Of a stretch of DNA of 64,000 nucleotides, positions 8,668 to 23,522 are shown one piece after another (position 1 is the first letter of the stretch; each line of letters starts with the position of its first letter). Source of the stretch: Klebsiella indica (GTDB lineage Bacteria > Pseudomonadota > Gammaproteobacteria > Enterobacterales > Enterobacteriaceae); contig NZ_VCHQ01000034.1 in the NCBI RefSeq assembly GCF_005860775.1, positions 1 to 64,000 of the forward strand, written 5' to 3'. A program made the position numbers and the translations under genes. The notes under the pieces were generated by a model. It worked only from the letters and a program-made list of their open reading frames with translations, was not told where the DNA came from and searched no databases.

Positions 8668-9668
8668 TAATAGTTCTCCCGTAAATTCAGACCCCGGTAG
8701 AGCGATGCCACTTCATCCGCGTAGCCATTGAATAATAAGGTTGGCTGACGTTTAACGTCCAGGATGCCGCCTGCGCCGATAAAGCGCTCGGTGGCCTGGG
8801 ACCAGCGAGGATGATCGACATGCGGATTAACATTGGCGTAAAACCCGTATTCATCAGGAGCGGCCAGGTTCCAGGTGGTGGGCGGGCGGTCACGGGTCAA
8901 TTCAATACTGACGATGGATTTGATCCCCTTAAAGCCGTACTTCCATGGGACGGTAAGCCGTATCGGCGCACCGTTCTGCGGGGGCAGGGCTTTGCCATAT
9001 ACGCCGACGGTGAGCAGAGTCAGAGGGTGCATCGCTTCATCAAGGCGCAATCCTTCAACATACGGATACGCCAGACCGCCGCCGATAAACCGGTCCTTTT
9101 GTCCGGGCATTTGCTCGGGGGCATAAAGCGTTTTAAACGCTACGTAGCGTGCATTGCTGGTGGGTTCAACCTGCGACAGTAATTTATGTAGCGGGAACCC
9201 GACCCAGGGGACGACCATTGACCATGCCTCCACGCAGCGCATCCGGTAAATTCGCTCTTCCAGCGGGAACCGTTTGATCAGATCGTCATGATCGAGGGTG
9301 AGTGGTTTTGCCACTTCTCCGGCAATCGTCAGCGTCCAGGGATCGGTACGCAAACTGCCGGCATTAGCGGCAGGGTCGGCTTTATCCAGGCCGAATTCAT
9401 AGAAGTTATTATAGCCGGAGACCTTATCTTCGGGCGTCAGCGGCAGACTGTTTTGCCATTTTGCCGGTTTATCGAAAGTCAGCGCTTTACCGGGAGGGGC
9501 CGGAGGGCGATCATGACCTTTAAACCAATCCAGCAGATCGGCCCGCGCGGAGGGCGAGAGGGAAAGCGCGGTCGCGCTGATACCCAACAGTTTCAGGATC
9601 TGGCGACGTTGAAGCATAAAAACGGACTCTACTGTTACATCGGCTTCCGTTAGTTTTTTCAGTTTCAT
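8667..9668 (-). CDS. msrP: Periplasmic methionine-sulfoxide reductase catalytic subunit MsrP
   Basis: A 333-residue molybdopterin enzyme (formerly YedY) that repairs oxidised methionines in periplasmic proteins. The N-terminus carries a twin-arginine signal ([18 protein letters not shown], ending SARA), so it is exported folded by Tat. The molybdenum ligand cysteine is in YRMRCVEAW. The start at MKLKK is chosen over an ATG five codons upstream because ACGGAGGA lies at the right distance before it. It is followed by msrQ with a one-base overlap. Confidence 0.96.
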   Translation of the reverse strand: MKLKKLTEADVTVESVFMLQRRQILKLLGISATALSLSPSARADLLDWFKGHDRPPAPPGKALTFDKPAKWQNSLPLTPEDKVSGYNNFYEFGLDKADPAANAGSLRTDPWTLTIAGEVAKPLTLDHDDLIKRFPLEERIYRMRCVEAWSMVVPWVGFPLHKLLSQVEPTSNARYVAFKTLYAPEQMPGQKDRFIGGGLAYPYVEGLRLDEAMHPLTLLTVGVYGKALPPQNGAPIRLTVPWKYGFKGIKSIVSIELTRDRPPTTWNLAAPDEYGFYANVNPHVDHPRWSQATERFIGAGGILDVKRQPTLLFNGYADEVASLYRGLNLRENY

Positions 9669-9745
9669 GGCATCCTCCGTCATAGGTTTTTCTAAGCATG
9701 ACGGAGGCGGCGAGTTATCGCGAATATGTCACGAAAAATTGCAGA

Positions 9746-10720
9746 TTAGGCAATCTTGACCAGCGTACGGCCCTGAACCTGGTTTGCCATTATCTTATCG
9801 GCAAATGCCGGGGCGTCAGCGAGAGAGATTTCAGTTGCGCTTTGCGTATAGAATGATTCTGGCAGATCGCTAACCAGACGCTGCCAGGCCAGTGCGCGAC
9901 GTGCAGGTGGGGTCATCACGGAATCAACCCCCTGCAGGCGAACATTACGCAGAATAAACGGCATTACCGTGGTCGGCAGGGCAAAACCCCCCGCCAGGCC
10001 GCAGGCCGCGACGCAGCCGCCGTAGTTCATCTGCGCCAGCACTTTTGCCAGCACTTTGTCGCCAACGGTGTCCACGGCGCCGGCCCACAGCTGTTTTTCC
10101 AGCGGGCGGGTTTCGGCGAACTCATCCCGATTCAGAATACGCTGGGCTCCCAGGTTTTTCAGGTATGCGTGGGTACTTTCACGGCCGGTTACTGCCGCCA
10201 CGTTGTATCCCAGATGATGTAACAGGGCGACAGCGGTACTGCCAACGCCACCGCTGGCACCGGTCACAACGATTTCGCCATCTTCAGGACGAACACCGGC
10301 ATCTTCCAGCGCCATCACACACAACATGGCAGTGAAACCCGCAGTGCCAATGGTCATTGCTTTACGGCCATCCAGGCCTTGAGGCATCGCAACCAGCCAG
10401 TCGGCCTTGACGCGCGCCCGTTCGGCGAGCCCGCCCCAGTGATTTTCACCGACGCCCCAGCCGGTCAGGAGCACCTGTTGTCCGGCATGAAAACGAGGAT
10501 CCTCGCTGCTGTGTACGGAACCGGCAAAATCGATGCCAGGAATCATCGGAAAGTGGCGAATGATTTTCCCTTTGCCGGTAATCGCCAGCGCGTCTTTATA
10601 GTTAAGGCTGGACCACTCGATATCCACTGTCACATCGCCCTGCGGCAGTTGGCTGGCATCAAGGGTTTGCACCGAAGAGATTGTTTTGCCATCCTGCTGA
10701 TCTAAGATTAAAGCCTGCAT
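9746..10720 (-). CDS. acuI: Acrylyl-CoA reductase (NADPH) AcuI
   Basis: A 324-residue zinc-independent medium-chain dehydrogenase/reductase (formerly YhdH). It reduces acryloyl-CoA to propionyl-CoA with NADPH and so detoxifies acrylate. The nucleotide-binding motif GASGGVGSTAVALL lies near residue 155, and the family segments IDFAGSVHSSEDPRF and LLTGWGVGENHWGG are present. It is divergent from csrD. E. coli also places it next to csrD and upstream of the accBC region. Confidence 0.96.
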   Translation of the reverse strand: MQALILDQQDGKTISSVQTLDASQLPQGDVTVDIEWSSLNYKDALAITGKGKIIRHFPMIPGIDFAGSVHSSEDPRFHAGQQVLLTGWGVGENHWGGLAERARVKADWLVAMPQGLDGRKAMTIGTAGFTAMLCVMALEDAGVRPEDGEIVVTGASGGVGSTAVALLHHLGYNVAAVTGRESTHAYLKNLGAQRILNRDEFAETRPLEKQLWAGAVDTVGDKVLAKVLAQMNYGGCVAACGLAGGFALPTTVMPFILRNVRLQGVDSVMTPPARRALAWQRLVSDLPESFYTQSATEISLADAPAFADKIMANQVQGRTLVKIA

Positions 10721-10937
10721 GCGCCGGTCCTCGTAGGTTGGATGATTGGAAAATTTTTTCTGCAGACTATACTCGCTAACGACATTATTACACCGACATA
10801 ACGCAATAAATTGCCAGAAGCGTCAGCTTTGATAGTATGCGTCGATCTTTAGCAAGTTAGTGCTTACTTTAATGTAAGCGCGGCAGAGGGCCCGAATGCC
10901 CATCGGGCAGTCATTCACATGCGGAGTTAACACAGGG
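10721..10937. promoter_or_regulatory. acuI-csrD divergent promoter region
   Basis: A 217-base divergent intergenic region. It must hold outward promoters for acuI (minus) and csrD (plus). No single -35/-10 pair stands out enough to call. A GCGGAG sequence 11 bases before the csrD start may serve as its ribosome-binding site. Confidence 0.45.
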
Positions 10938-12878
10938 ATGCGATTAACGACGAAATTCTCAGCATTTTTCACGCTACTTATCAGCCTGGCTATCTTTGTC
11001 ACGCTGATTGGCGCTTCGCTGAGTTTTTATAACGGTATTCAGCTAAAAGTGGCGAACCGGGTTCAGGCGGTCGCGACGATGTTGGATAATCGCCTGGTTT
11101 CTTCGTCTTTTGAGCAACTCGAACCGCAAATGGATGAGTTGATGGCGCCGGTAGAAGTGGTGCGCGTTGATTTTAGGATCCACGGCAGGTTGGTCTACAG
11201 CCGTTCGCGCAGTGACAGCTATCGTCCGCCTGGTAGCAGCCACCAGCTCCGCGATATCACCGTGCCATCGCTTAAGTATCCCGGCATGGATATCCATCTG
11301 GTCTATCTGGACCCAATGGCCAATTACTTTCGTTCAATACTTATCACCGCGCCACTCTCCATTGCGATTGGCTTTATGGTGCTGATGATCTTTTTTTCGG
11401 TGCGCTGGATCCGTCGCCAGTTGGCGGGGCAGGAGTTACTGGAACTCCGCGCCGCACGTATTCTTAAAGGTGAGCGTGGGCCGCAGGTTCAGGGCTCCGT
11501 ATATGAGTGGCCCGCCAATATCAGTAGCGCACTGGACACGCTGCTATCAGAACTTCAGTTCGTTAGCGATCAGCGAAGCCGCATGGATACCCTGATTCGT
11601 TCTTATGTGGCCCAGGACTCAAAAACAGGGCTAAATAACCGGTTGTTTTTTGATAATCAACTGACGACGCTGCTGGAAGATCAGGAGAAAGTGGGATCAT
11701 ATGGCATTGTTATGATGATCCGCTTGCCTGATTTTGACCTTTTGCGCGATAACTGGGGACGCCGGGCGACTGAAGAACACTACTTTACGCTGATCAACAT
11801 GCTCTCTACTTTTATTATGCGCTATCCTGGCGCACTGTTGGCGCGTTATCACCGGAGTGATTTTGCCGTTCTGCTTCCGCATCGTACGTTAAAAGAGGCG
11901 GACAGCATTGCCGGGTTGCTTTTAAAGGCGATGGATGCCCTGCCGCCGACGCGCATTCTCGATCGAGACGATATGATGCATATCGGCATCTGTGCCTTTC
12001 GTAGTGGGCAAACGACGGCTCAGGTGATGGAACATGCTGAAGCGGCAGCGCGCAACGCGGTCCTGCAAGGAAGTAATAGCTGGGCGGTCTACGACGACTC
12101 CTTGCCGGAGAAAGGGCGTGGTAACGTGCGTTGGCGCACCTTGATTGAACAGATGCTAAGCCGCGGTGGGCCGCGACTCTACCAGAATCCCGCAGTGTTC
12201 CGTGATGGTCGCGTACATCATCGGGAGCTCATGTCCCGTCTTTATGATGGTAAAGAAGAGGTGATCGCGGCGGAATATATGCCTATGGTGCTGCAGTTTG
12301 GTTTATCGGAGGAGTATGACCGTTTGCAGATTACCCGGCTGTTGCCATTTCTCGGTTTCTGGCCGGAAGAGAATCTTGCGTTGCAGGTGACGGTAGAGTC
12401 GTTAATTCGCCCGCGCTTTCAGCGTTGGTTGCGCGATACCTTGATGCAATGTGAAAAATCGCAACGGCAACGTATTATTTTTGAACTTGCAGAGGCGGAT
12501 GTTTGTCAATATATCGGCCGATTGCAGCCGGTGATGCGGTTGATTAACGCTTTGGGTATTCGGATCGCCGTTATTCAGGCGGGTCTTACGTTGGTCGGGA
12601 CCAGTTGGATCAAGCAGCTTGATGTGGAAGTGATAAAGCTGCATTCGGGGTTATCGCGAAATATAGAAAAACGCAGTGAGAATCAGCTATTGATCCAAAG
12701 CCTGGTGGAAGCCTGTAAAGGAATGCCGGTTCAGGTTTTCGCGACAGGCGTGCTCAACCGTAGCGAGTGGCAGGTGTTGTCTCAATGCGGTGTCACCGGC
12801 GGTCAGGGGGAATTTTTTGCCGCCTCACAGCCACTTGACACTAATGTGAAAAAATATTCGCAAAGATACTCTGTTTGA
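10938..12878 (+). CDS. csrD: RNase E specificity factor CsrD
   Basis: A 646-residue membrane protein that targets the small RNAs CsrB and CsrC for RNase E decay and so controls CsrA activity. Two N-terminal membrane segments (about 8-28 and 135-155) flank a periplasmic domain. A coiled/HAMP-like region, a GGDEF-like domain and an EAL-like domain follow. Both signature motifs are degenerate (HRSDF for GGDEF, RELM for EAL), as in E. coli CsrD, which neither makes nor breaks c-di-GMP. The start at MRLTTKF gives exactly the E. coli length; a start 14 codons upstream is less likely. Confidence 0.96.
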   Translation: MRLTTKFSAFFTLLISLAIFVTLIGASLSFYNGIQLKVANRVQAVATMLDNRLVSSSFEQLEPQMDELMAPVEVVRVDFRIHGRLVYSRSRSDSYRPPGSSHQLRDITVPSLKYPGMDIHLVYLDPMANYFRSILITAPLSIAIGFMVLMIFFSVRWIRRQLAGQELLELRAARILKGERGPQVQGSVYEWPANISSALDTLLSELQFVSDQRSRMDTLIRSYVAQDSKTGLNNRLFFDNQLTTLLEDQEKVGSYGIVMMIRLPDFDLLRDNWGRRATEEHYFTLINMLSTFIMRYPGALLARYHRSDFAVLLPHRTLKEADSIAGLLLKAMDALPPTRILDRDDMMHIGICAFRSGQTTAQVMEHAEAAARNAVLQGSNSWAVYDDSLPEKGRGNVRWRTLIEQMLSRGGPRLYQNPAVFRDGRVHHRELMSRLYDGKEEVIAAEYMPMVLQFGLSEEYDRLQITRLLPFLGFWPEENLALQVTVESLIRPRFQRWLRDTLMQCEKSQRQRIIFELAEADVCQYIGRLQPVMRLINALGIRIAVIQAGLTLVGTSWIKQLDVEVIKLHSGLSRNIEKRSENQLLIQSLVEACKGMPVQVFATGVLNRSEWQVLSQCGVTGGQGEFFAASQPLDTNVKKYSQRYSV

Positions 12879-14228
<1,350 letters not shown>

Positions 14229-14298
14229 TCAGCCTGAGATCCGGGCGGTCCGTATTGGGCGGCCCTGGTCTTGACTGACACGAGAATACGCATAGCCT

Positions 14299-15770
<1,472 letters not shown>

Positions 15771-15777
15771 GATTGAT

Positions 15778-16359
15778 ATGACAACGCTGTATCTCGCTTC
15801 AGGTTCTCCGCGTCGGCAGGAACTGCTGACTCAGCTTGGTCTCTCCTTTGAACGTGTGGTTCCCGGTATTGAGGAGCAACGTCGCCCACAGGAGAGCGCG
15901 CAGCAGTATGTTACCCGGCTGGCGCGCGAAAAGGCGCAGGCTGGTGTGGCGTTAGCGCCGCTTGATCTCCCCGTTTTGGGGGCGGATACCATCGTTATTC
16001 TTAACGGTAAGGTGCTGGAAAAGCCGCACGATGCCGGGCATGCCGCAGAGATGCTGCGTATGCTTTCCGGGAAAACCCATCAGGTCATGACGGCTGTAGC
16101 CCTGGCCGATAAGCGGCAAACGTTGGATTGCCTGGTTGTGACAGAGGTGACTTTCCGCGTGCTCTCAGAACAGGATATCGCCGGCTATGTCGCCAGTGGC
16201 GAGCCTTTAGACAAAGCAGGTGCATACGGAATTCAGGGGCTGGGTGGCTGTTTCGTCAGGACGATAAATGGCAGTTATCACGCCGTAGTCGGCTTACCGC
16301 TGGTGGAAACGTATGAGTTGCTGAGTCATTTTAACTCACTGCGTGAAGAAAAGGGATAA
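15778..16359 (+). CDS. yhdE: Maf-family nucleoside triphosphate pyrophosphatase YhdE
   Basis: A 193-residue Maf/HAM1-fold enzyme. It hydrolyses dTTP and UTP and modified forms of them to monophosphates, probably as house-cleaning. Family motifs are [12 protein letters not shown] at the N-terminus, the catalytic [11 protein letters not shown] near residue 70, [13 protein letters not shown] and the C-terminal [10 protein letters not shown]. The ATG at MTTLYLAS is preferred over an in-frame ATG 7 codons upstream inside mreD. It sits between mreD and rng, as in E. coli. Confidence 0.95.
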   Translation: MTTLYLASGSPRRQELLTQLGLSFERVVPGIEEQRRPQESAQQYVTRLAREKAQAGVALAPLDLPVLGADTIVILNGKVLEKPHDAGHAAEMLRMLSGKTHQVMTAVALADKRQTLDCLVVTEVTFRVLSEQDIAGYVASGEPLDKAGAYGIQGLGGCFVRTINGSYHAVVGLPLVETYELLSHFNSLREEKG

Positions 16360-16361
16360 AG

Positions 16362-17831
16362 ATGACAGCTGAATTATTGGTTAACGTAACGCCGTCGGAA
16401 ACTCGCGTCGCATACATTGATGGTGGCATCCTCCAGGAAATTCATATTGAGCGTGAGGCGCGACGTGGGATCGTAGGCAATATCTACAAAGGTCGTGTCA
16501 GTCGCGTGCTGCCGGGAATGCAGGCGGCTTTTGTAGATATTGGTCTGGAAAAGGCCGCATTTCTGCACGCTTCCGACATTATGCCCCATACCGAGTGCGT
16601 GGCGGGCGAGGAGCAAAAACAGTTTACCGTTCGCGACATCTCTGAACTTGTCCGCCAGGGTCAGGATTTAATGGTGCAGGTGGTGAAAGATCCGCTCGGA
16701 ACCAAAGGCGCCCGCCTGACCACCGATATCACCATTCCTTCTCGCTATCTGGTCTTTATGCCCGGCGCCTCACACGTCGGCGTCTCTCAGCGTATTGAAA
16801 GCGAAGCGGAACGCGAGCGCCTGAAAAAAGTGGTGTCAGAATACTGTGATGAGCAGGGGGGATTTATTATCCGTACCGCCGCGGAAGGCGTACATGAACA
16901 GGAGATGGCCGCTGATGCCGCTTATCTCAAGCGCGTCTGGACGAAAGTGATGGAGCGCAAAAAGCGCCAGCAGACACGCTACCAGATGTACGGCGAACTG
17001 GCGCTGGCGCAGCGCGTGCTGCGTGATTTCGCCGATGCTCAGCTTGACCGCATTCGCGTGGACTCCCGTCTGACCTACGAATCGTTGCTTGAGTTTACTG
17101 CCGAATATATTCCGGAGATGACCGACAAGCTGGAGCACTATAGTGGTCGTCAGCCGATCTTCGATCTTTTTGATGTCGAAAATGAAATTCAGCGCGCGCT
17201 GGAGCGTAAAGTTGAGCTGAAATCAGGCGGGTATCTGATCATCGATCAAACGGAAGCGATGACGACCGTTGATATCAATACCGGCGCATTCGTTGGTCAC
17301 CGCAATCTGGACGACACCATCTTTAATACCAACATTGAGGCGACTCAGGCGATTGCCCGCCAGCTACGGCTGCGCAACCTTGGTGGGATCATCATCATTG
17401 ATTTCATTGATATGAACAATGAGGATCATCGTCGCCGGGTGTTGCATTCGCTTGAGCAAGCATTGAGCAAAGACCGGGTCAAAACCAGCATTAACGGTTT
17501 CTCCCAGCTTGGGCTGGTAGAGATGACCCGCAAACGTACCCGCGAAAGCATCGAGCACGTGCTGTGCAACGAATGTCCGACTTGTCATGGTCGCGGCACG
17601 GTGAAAACGGTGGAAACGGTGTGCTATGAAATCATGCGCGAAATCGTGCGTGTGCACCATGCCTACGATTCTGACCGTTTTCTGGTCTATGCTTCTCCTG
17701 CGGTAGCGGAAACGCTGAAAGGGGAAGAATCGCACGCGCTGGCGGAAGTGGAAATCTTTGTCGGCAAACAGGTCAAAGTACAAATTGAGCCGCTCTATAA
17801 TCAGGAGCAGTTTGATGTGGTAATGATGTAA
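16362..17831 (+). CDS. rng: Ribonuclease G
   Basis: A 489-residue endoribonuclease of the RNase E/G family. It matures the 5' end of 16S rRNA and helps degrade some mRNAs. An S1-like RNA-binding domain (about 38-128) is followed by the catalytic region with metal-binding aspartates in TTVDINTGAF and IIIIDFIDM, and the zinc-link motif ECPTCHGRG. It lacks the long RNase E scaffold tail. Length equals E. coli RNase G. It starts 2 bases after yhdE. Confidence 0.98.
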   Translation: MTAELLVNVTPSETRVAYIDGGILQEIHIEREARRGIVGNIYKGRVSRVLPGMQAAFVDIGLEKAAFLHASDIMPHTECVAGEEQKQFTVRDISELVRQGQDLMVQVVKDPLGTKGARLTTDITIPSRYLVFMPGASHVGVSQRIESEAERERLKKVVSEYCDEQGGFIIRTAAEGVHEQEMAADAAYLKRVWTKVMERKKRQQTRYQMYGELALAQRVLRDFADAQLDRIRVDSRLTYESLLEFTAEYIPEMTDKLEHYSGRQPIFDLFDVENEIQRALERKVELKSGGYLIIDQTEAMTTVDINTGAFVGHRNLDDTIFNTNIEATQAIARQLRLRNLGGIIIIDFIDMNNEDHRRRVLHSLEQALSKDRVKTSINGFSQLGLVEMTRKRTRESIEHVLCNECPTCHGRGTVKTVETVCYEIMREIVRVHHAYDSDRFLVYASPAVAETLKGEESHALAEVEIFVGKQVKVQIEPLYNQEQFDVVMM

Positions 17832-17915
17832 TCATCCTCCTGGCCTCTGTTCAGGCCATTATTCCTGAATAAGGGGCGTAAGGGTGACGTGTAAAAAGCT
17901 GACAAGGAGAGATGC

Positions 17916-20900
17916 GTGAGGCGACTGCCCGGGATATTACTGCTCACCGTGGCAACATTGATTGTTATCGTCGCACTGCTGGTGAGTGGTCTGCGTCTCG
18001 TATTGCCGCAGTTGAACAACTGGCGTCCGCTGGTGCTGGAAAAAGTTTCCGCGATGACGGGCGTGCCGGTTGATGCCTCGCAACTGAGCGCCAGCTGGCA
18101 AAATTTTGGCCCGACGCTTGATGTTCGTGATGTTAAGGCTGACCTTAATGACGGCGGCAAACTCTCTGTTAAACGCGTTACTCTGGCGCTTGATGTCTGG
18201 CAGAGCTTGCTGCACATGCGCTGGCAATTTCGCGACCTGACTTTCTGGCAGTTACAGATTCATACCAATACGCCTATCCAGGCGAATAATAATGGCGAAG
18301 GTCTGAAACCCGACCGTATCAGAGATCTTTTTCTCCGCCAGTTCGATCACTTTATTCTGCGTGACAGCCACCTCAGCTTTCTGACCATTTCGGGTCAGCG
18401 GGCAGATCTGTCCATTCCGCAGCTTACCTGGCTGAATGGTAAAAACCGCCATCGCGCCGAAGGGGAGTTAAGTCTCAGCAGTCTGACTGGTCAGCATGGC
18501 GTGATGCAGGTACGTATGGATCTGCGCGATGAAGACGGCCTGCTTAACCAAGGACGCGTCTGGCTTCAGGCTGATGATATCGACGTTAAGCCGTGGCTTG
18601 GGCGCTGGATGCAGGACAACATTGCCTTGCAGAGTGCGCGTTTCAGCCTTGAAGGCTGGATGACCATCGACAAAGGTGATGTGGCCAGCGGCGATGTATG
18701 GCTGAAAAAAGGCGGGGCCAGCTGGCAGGGCGACAAAGATGAACATCATCTGTCGGTGGATAACCTGACGGCGCACATCTATCGCGATAATCAAATCTGG
18801 GGATTTCGGATCCCGGATACGCGAATCTCTATTGATGATAAACCCTGGCCGAGTGGCGCGCTGGCGATGGCGTGGATCCCGGCTCAGCGCGTCGGCGAAA
18901 ATACCCCCCAGCACAGCGACGAACTGCGTATTCGCGCCAGTAATCTTAATCTCAGCGGCCTGAGCGGGCTACAGCCGATGGCGGACAAACTGGCCCCTGC
19001 GTTGAGTAAAATCTGGCGAACGACGCAGCCTGACGGGAAAATCAATCTGCTGGCGCTGGATATTCCGCTACAGGCTGTGGATAAAACGCGCTTCCAGGCC
19101 GACTGGAGCAACATGTCATGGAAACAATGGATGCTATTGCCGGGGGCTGAGCATTTCTCCGGAAGCGTTGCCGGAAGCGTGGAAAACGGCGTTCTTCATG
19201 CCTCAATGACTCAGGCAAAAATGCCTTATGAGACGGTCTTTCGTGCGCCGCTGGAAATCGCTCAAGGTGATGCGACACTCAGTTGGTTGAAGAATGATAA
19301 AGGCTTTGAGCTTGATGGCCGTGACATTGATGTGCAGGCTACTGGCGTTCGCGCTCGCGGCGGGTTCCGCTATCTGCAACCGCAGGGCGAGCAACCCTGG
19401 CTCGGTATTCTGGCCGGTATCAGTACCAGCGATGGCAGTCAGGCATGGCGCTACTTCCCGGAAAATTTAATGGGTAAAGCGCTGGTGGATTACCTTAGCG
19501 GGGCGATTAAAGGTGGCCAGGCAACCGATGCCACGCTGGTGTACGGCGGTAATCCACATCTGTTCCCTTATAAGCATAACGAAGGCCAGTTTCAGGTCTC
19601 GGTGCCGCTCAAGAACGCCACCTTTGCTTTTCAACCCGACTGGCCCGCACTGACCGGGCTGAATATCGACCTTAACTTTATCAATGACGGCTTGTGGATG
19701 AAGGCCGATAAAGTCATGCTGGGTAAAGTCACCGCCAGTAACCTGGAGGCGGCGATCCCTGACTATTCGCGAGAAAAGCTGCTGATTGACGCCGATGTTA
19801 AGGGGCTGGGTAAAGATGTGGGGCCTTACTTTAACGCGACGCCGTTGAAAGCATCTCTGGGTGCGGCGTTGTCCGATCTGCAACTGGATGGAGATGTGAG
19901 CGCTCGCTTACATCTTGATATTCCCCTGGATGGCGAGATGACCACCGCGGAAGGTGACGTTCAGCTAAAAAATAACACGTTGTTTATCAAGCCTATTGAT
20001 GCCACGCTGCACAATTTGAGCGGTAAATTCAGCTTTGTAAACGGCGATCTGAAAAGCGAACCAATGAATGCCAGGTGGTTTAACCAGCCGCTGAATGTTG
20101 ATTTTTCGACTGCTGAGGGTGAAAAAGCGTTCCTGATTAACGTTGGGATGAATGCTAACTGGCAGCCTGCGCGTACCGGCTTACTGCCAAACGCGTTGGA
20201 TGGCGCTTTGAGCGGCAGCGTGCCCTGGGATGGCAAGGTGGCAATAGAATTGCCCTACCGCGGCGGCGTCAATTACAAAGTCGATATTAACGGTGACCTG
20301 AAGAATGTAAGTAGTCACTTACCCGCACCGATGGATAAGAAAGCCGGTGAGTCCCTGCCAGTAAAAATTAAGGTCGATGGCGGGTTGCGCAGTTTCAATC
20401 TTACCGGCGCCGTAGGGGCTAAAAACCATATTAATAGTCGCTGGCTGCTGGGTCATAAGCTGACGTTGGATCGCGCTATTTTGACCTCTGACAGTAAGAC
20501 TGTTTCACCGCTTCCTGAGCAGTCCGGTGTGGAGCTAAATTTGCCGCCGATGGATGGCGCACAGTGGCTGGCGTTATTCCAGGGCGGCGTAGCAAATGAT
20601 GTCAGCAGTAACCTGAGCTTGCCGGAGCGAGTGACATTGCGTACGCCTGCGTTAGTGATGGCGGGTCAGCGCTGGAATAATGTGAGTCTTGTTGCCCGGC
20701 CCGATATGGGGGGGACGAAGATCGACGCTCAGGGTCGTGAAATCAATGCGACGCTGACGATGAGTAATAATGCGCCGTGGCTGGCGACGATCCGCTACCT
20801 CTATTACAACCCGACGTCAGCAAAAAATTCCGCTGCGGCGGAAACTCGCGTTCCTTTGGCCGATGCTCATTGGGATTTCCACGGCTGGCCTGACCTTCAG

Positions 20901-21713
20901 CTCCGTTGCGCGGAGTGCTGGCTATGGGGGCAAAAATATGGCCGTATTGAGGGCGATTTCACTATCCGCGGTGATACCCTGACGCTGACGAACGGACTGG
21001 TGGATACCGGTTTTGGCCGCCTGACGACTGATGGTGCCTGGGTTAACGCCCCGGGCGGCGTACGTACGTCGCTGAAGGGTAAGTTGCACGGTAATAAAAG
21101 CGATGATTTTGTGAATTTCTTTGGTATCTCTTCACCGGTAAAAGGATCGTCGTTCGATGTGGATTATGATCTGCACTGGCGTGCGCCCCCGTGGCAGCCT
21201 GACGTTGCGTCACTTAATGGGATCCTCAAAAGCCATCTTGGAAAAGGTGAATTTACCGATCTGAGCACCGGTCATGCAGGCCAGCTTTTGCGTTTGCTCA
21301 GCGTTGACGCTCTGCTGCGCAAGCTGCGCTTTGATTTTAGCGATACATTTAGCGAAGGGTTCTACTTCGATTCGATTCACAGTACGGCGTGGATTAAAGA
21401 CGGCGTGCTGAATACCGACGATACGCTGGTCGATGGCCTGGAGGCCGATATCGCCATGAAAGGGTCTGTGGATCTCGTCCGCCGCCAGCTGGATATGCAG
21501 GCGGTGGTGGCGCCGGAAATTTCGGCCACTGTGGGTGTCGCGGCGGCCTTTACTGTTAACCCCATCATCGGCGCTGCGGTCTTTGCCGCCAGTAAGGTGC
21601 TGGGGCCGCTGTGGAACAAGGTCTCTATTTTGCGCTATCGCATTACCGGTCCTATCGATCAGCCGCAAATTAATGAAGTCCTGCGCCAGGCACGGAGCGA
21701 CAAAAAGCAATGA
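17916..21713 (+). CDS. yhdP: AsmA-like lipid-transport protein YhdP
   Basis: A 1265-residue protein with one N-terminal membrane anchor (about residues 5-28) and a very long periplasmic body. This is the AsmA-like/DUF3971 architecture of bridge proteins that, with TamB and YdbH, carry phospholipids from the inner to the outer membrane. The C-terminal AsmA signature region (DGLEADIAMKGSVDLVRRQL, then a hydrophobic VGVAAAFTVNPIIGAAVFAAS) is present. The start is a GTG after AAGGAGAG. Length is one residue from E. coli (1266). It probably belongs to the mre-rng transcript. Confidence 0.95.
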   Translation: MRRLPGILLLTVATLIVIVALLVSGLRLVLPQLNNWRPLVLEKVSAMTGVPVDASQLSASWQNFGPTLDVRDVKADLNDGGKLSVKRVTLALDVWQSLLHMRWQFRDLTFWQLQIHTNTPIQANNNGEGLKPDRIRDLFLRQFDHFILRDSHLSFLTISGQRADLSIPQLTWLNGKNRHRAEGELSLSSLTGQHGVMQVRMDLRDEDGLLNQGRVWLQADDIDVKPWLGRWMQDNIALQSARFSLEGWMTIDKGDVASGDVWLKKGGASWQGDKDEHHLSVDNLTAHIYRDNQIWGFRIPDTRISIDDKPWPSGALAMAWIPAQRVGENTPQHSDELRIRASNLNLSGLSGLQPMADKLAPALSKIWRTTQPDGKINLLALDIPLQAVDKTRFQADWSNMSWKQWMLLPGAEHFSGSVAGSVENGVLHASMTQAKMPYETVFRAPLEIAQGDATLSWLKNDKGFELDGRDIDVQATGVRARGGFRYLQPQGEQPWLGILAGISTSDGSQAWRYFPENLMGKALVDYLSGAIKGGQATDATLVYGGNPHLFPYKHNEGQFQVSVPLKNATFAFQPDWPALTGLNIDLNFINDGLWMKADKVMLGKVTASNLEAAIPDYSREKLLIDADVKGLGKDVGPYFNATPLKASLGAALSDLQLDGDVSARLHLDIPLDGEMTTAEGDVQLKNNTLFIKPIDATLHNLSGKFSFVNGDLKSEPMNARWFNQPLNVDFSTAEGEKAFLINVGMNANWQPARTGLLPNALDGALSGSVPWDGKVAIELPYRGGVNYKVDINGDLKNVSSHLPAPMDKKAGESLPVKIKVDGGLRSFNLTGAVGAKNHINSRWLLGHKLTLDRAILTSDSKTVSPLPEQSGVELNLPPMDGAQWLALFQGGVANDVSSNLSLPERVTLRTPALVMAGQRWNNVSLVARPDMGGTKIDAQGREINATLTMSNNAPWLATIRYLYYNPTSAKNSAAAETRVPLADAHWDFHGWPDLQLRCAECWLWGQKYGRIEGDFTIRGDTLTLTNGLVDTGFGRLTTDGAWVNAPGGVRTSLKGKLHGNKSDDFVNFFGISSPVKGSSFDVDYDLHWRAPPWQPDVASLNGILKSHLGKGEFTDLSTGHAGQLLRLLSVDALLRKLRFDFSDTFSEGFYFDSIHSTAWIKDGVLNTDDTLVDGLEADIAMKGSVDLVRRQLDMQAVVAPEISATVGVAAAFTVNPIIGAAVFAASKVLGPLWNKVSILRYRITGPIDQPQINEVLRQARSDKKQ

Positions 21714-21753
21714 TTTGACGATTGTGGGGAATTATCGCACTCTCAATAGATAG

Positions 21754-23382
<1,629 letters not shown>

Positions 23383-23392
23383 CCTGTCCCAG

Positions 23393-23418
23393 TGCGCTTT
23401 CGCCCCTGCGAAAGCGCA
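23393..23418 (+). terminator. Hairpin after tldD
   Basis: A perfect 11-bp stem, TGCGCTTTCGC and GCGAAAGCGCA around a CCCT loop, 10 bases after the tldD stop. It lies between convergent tldD and aaeR. There is no U-tract, so it may be a weak or factor-assisted terminator or an mRNA-stabilising stem. Confidence 0.6.
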
Positions 23419-23522
23419 AATCAACTCTGCGGCGTTGCGATGAAAGCCGCACGTCAGCGGCAGACAGTCGAGTGACTCATTCAGCACAGCGCGTTAACTA
23501 TCGCTACCTTCTTTCCGGGAGA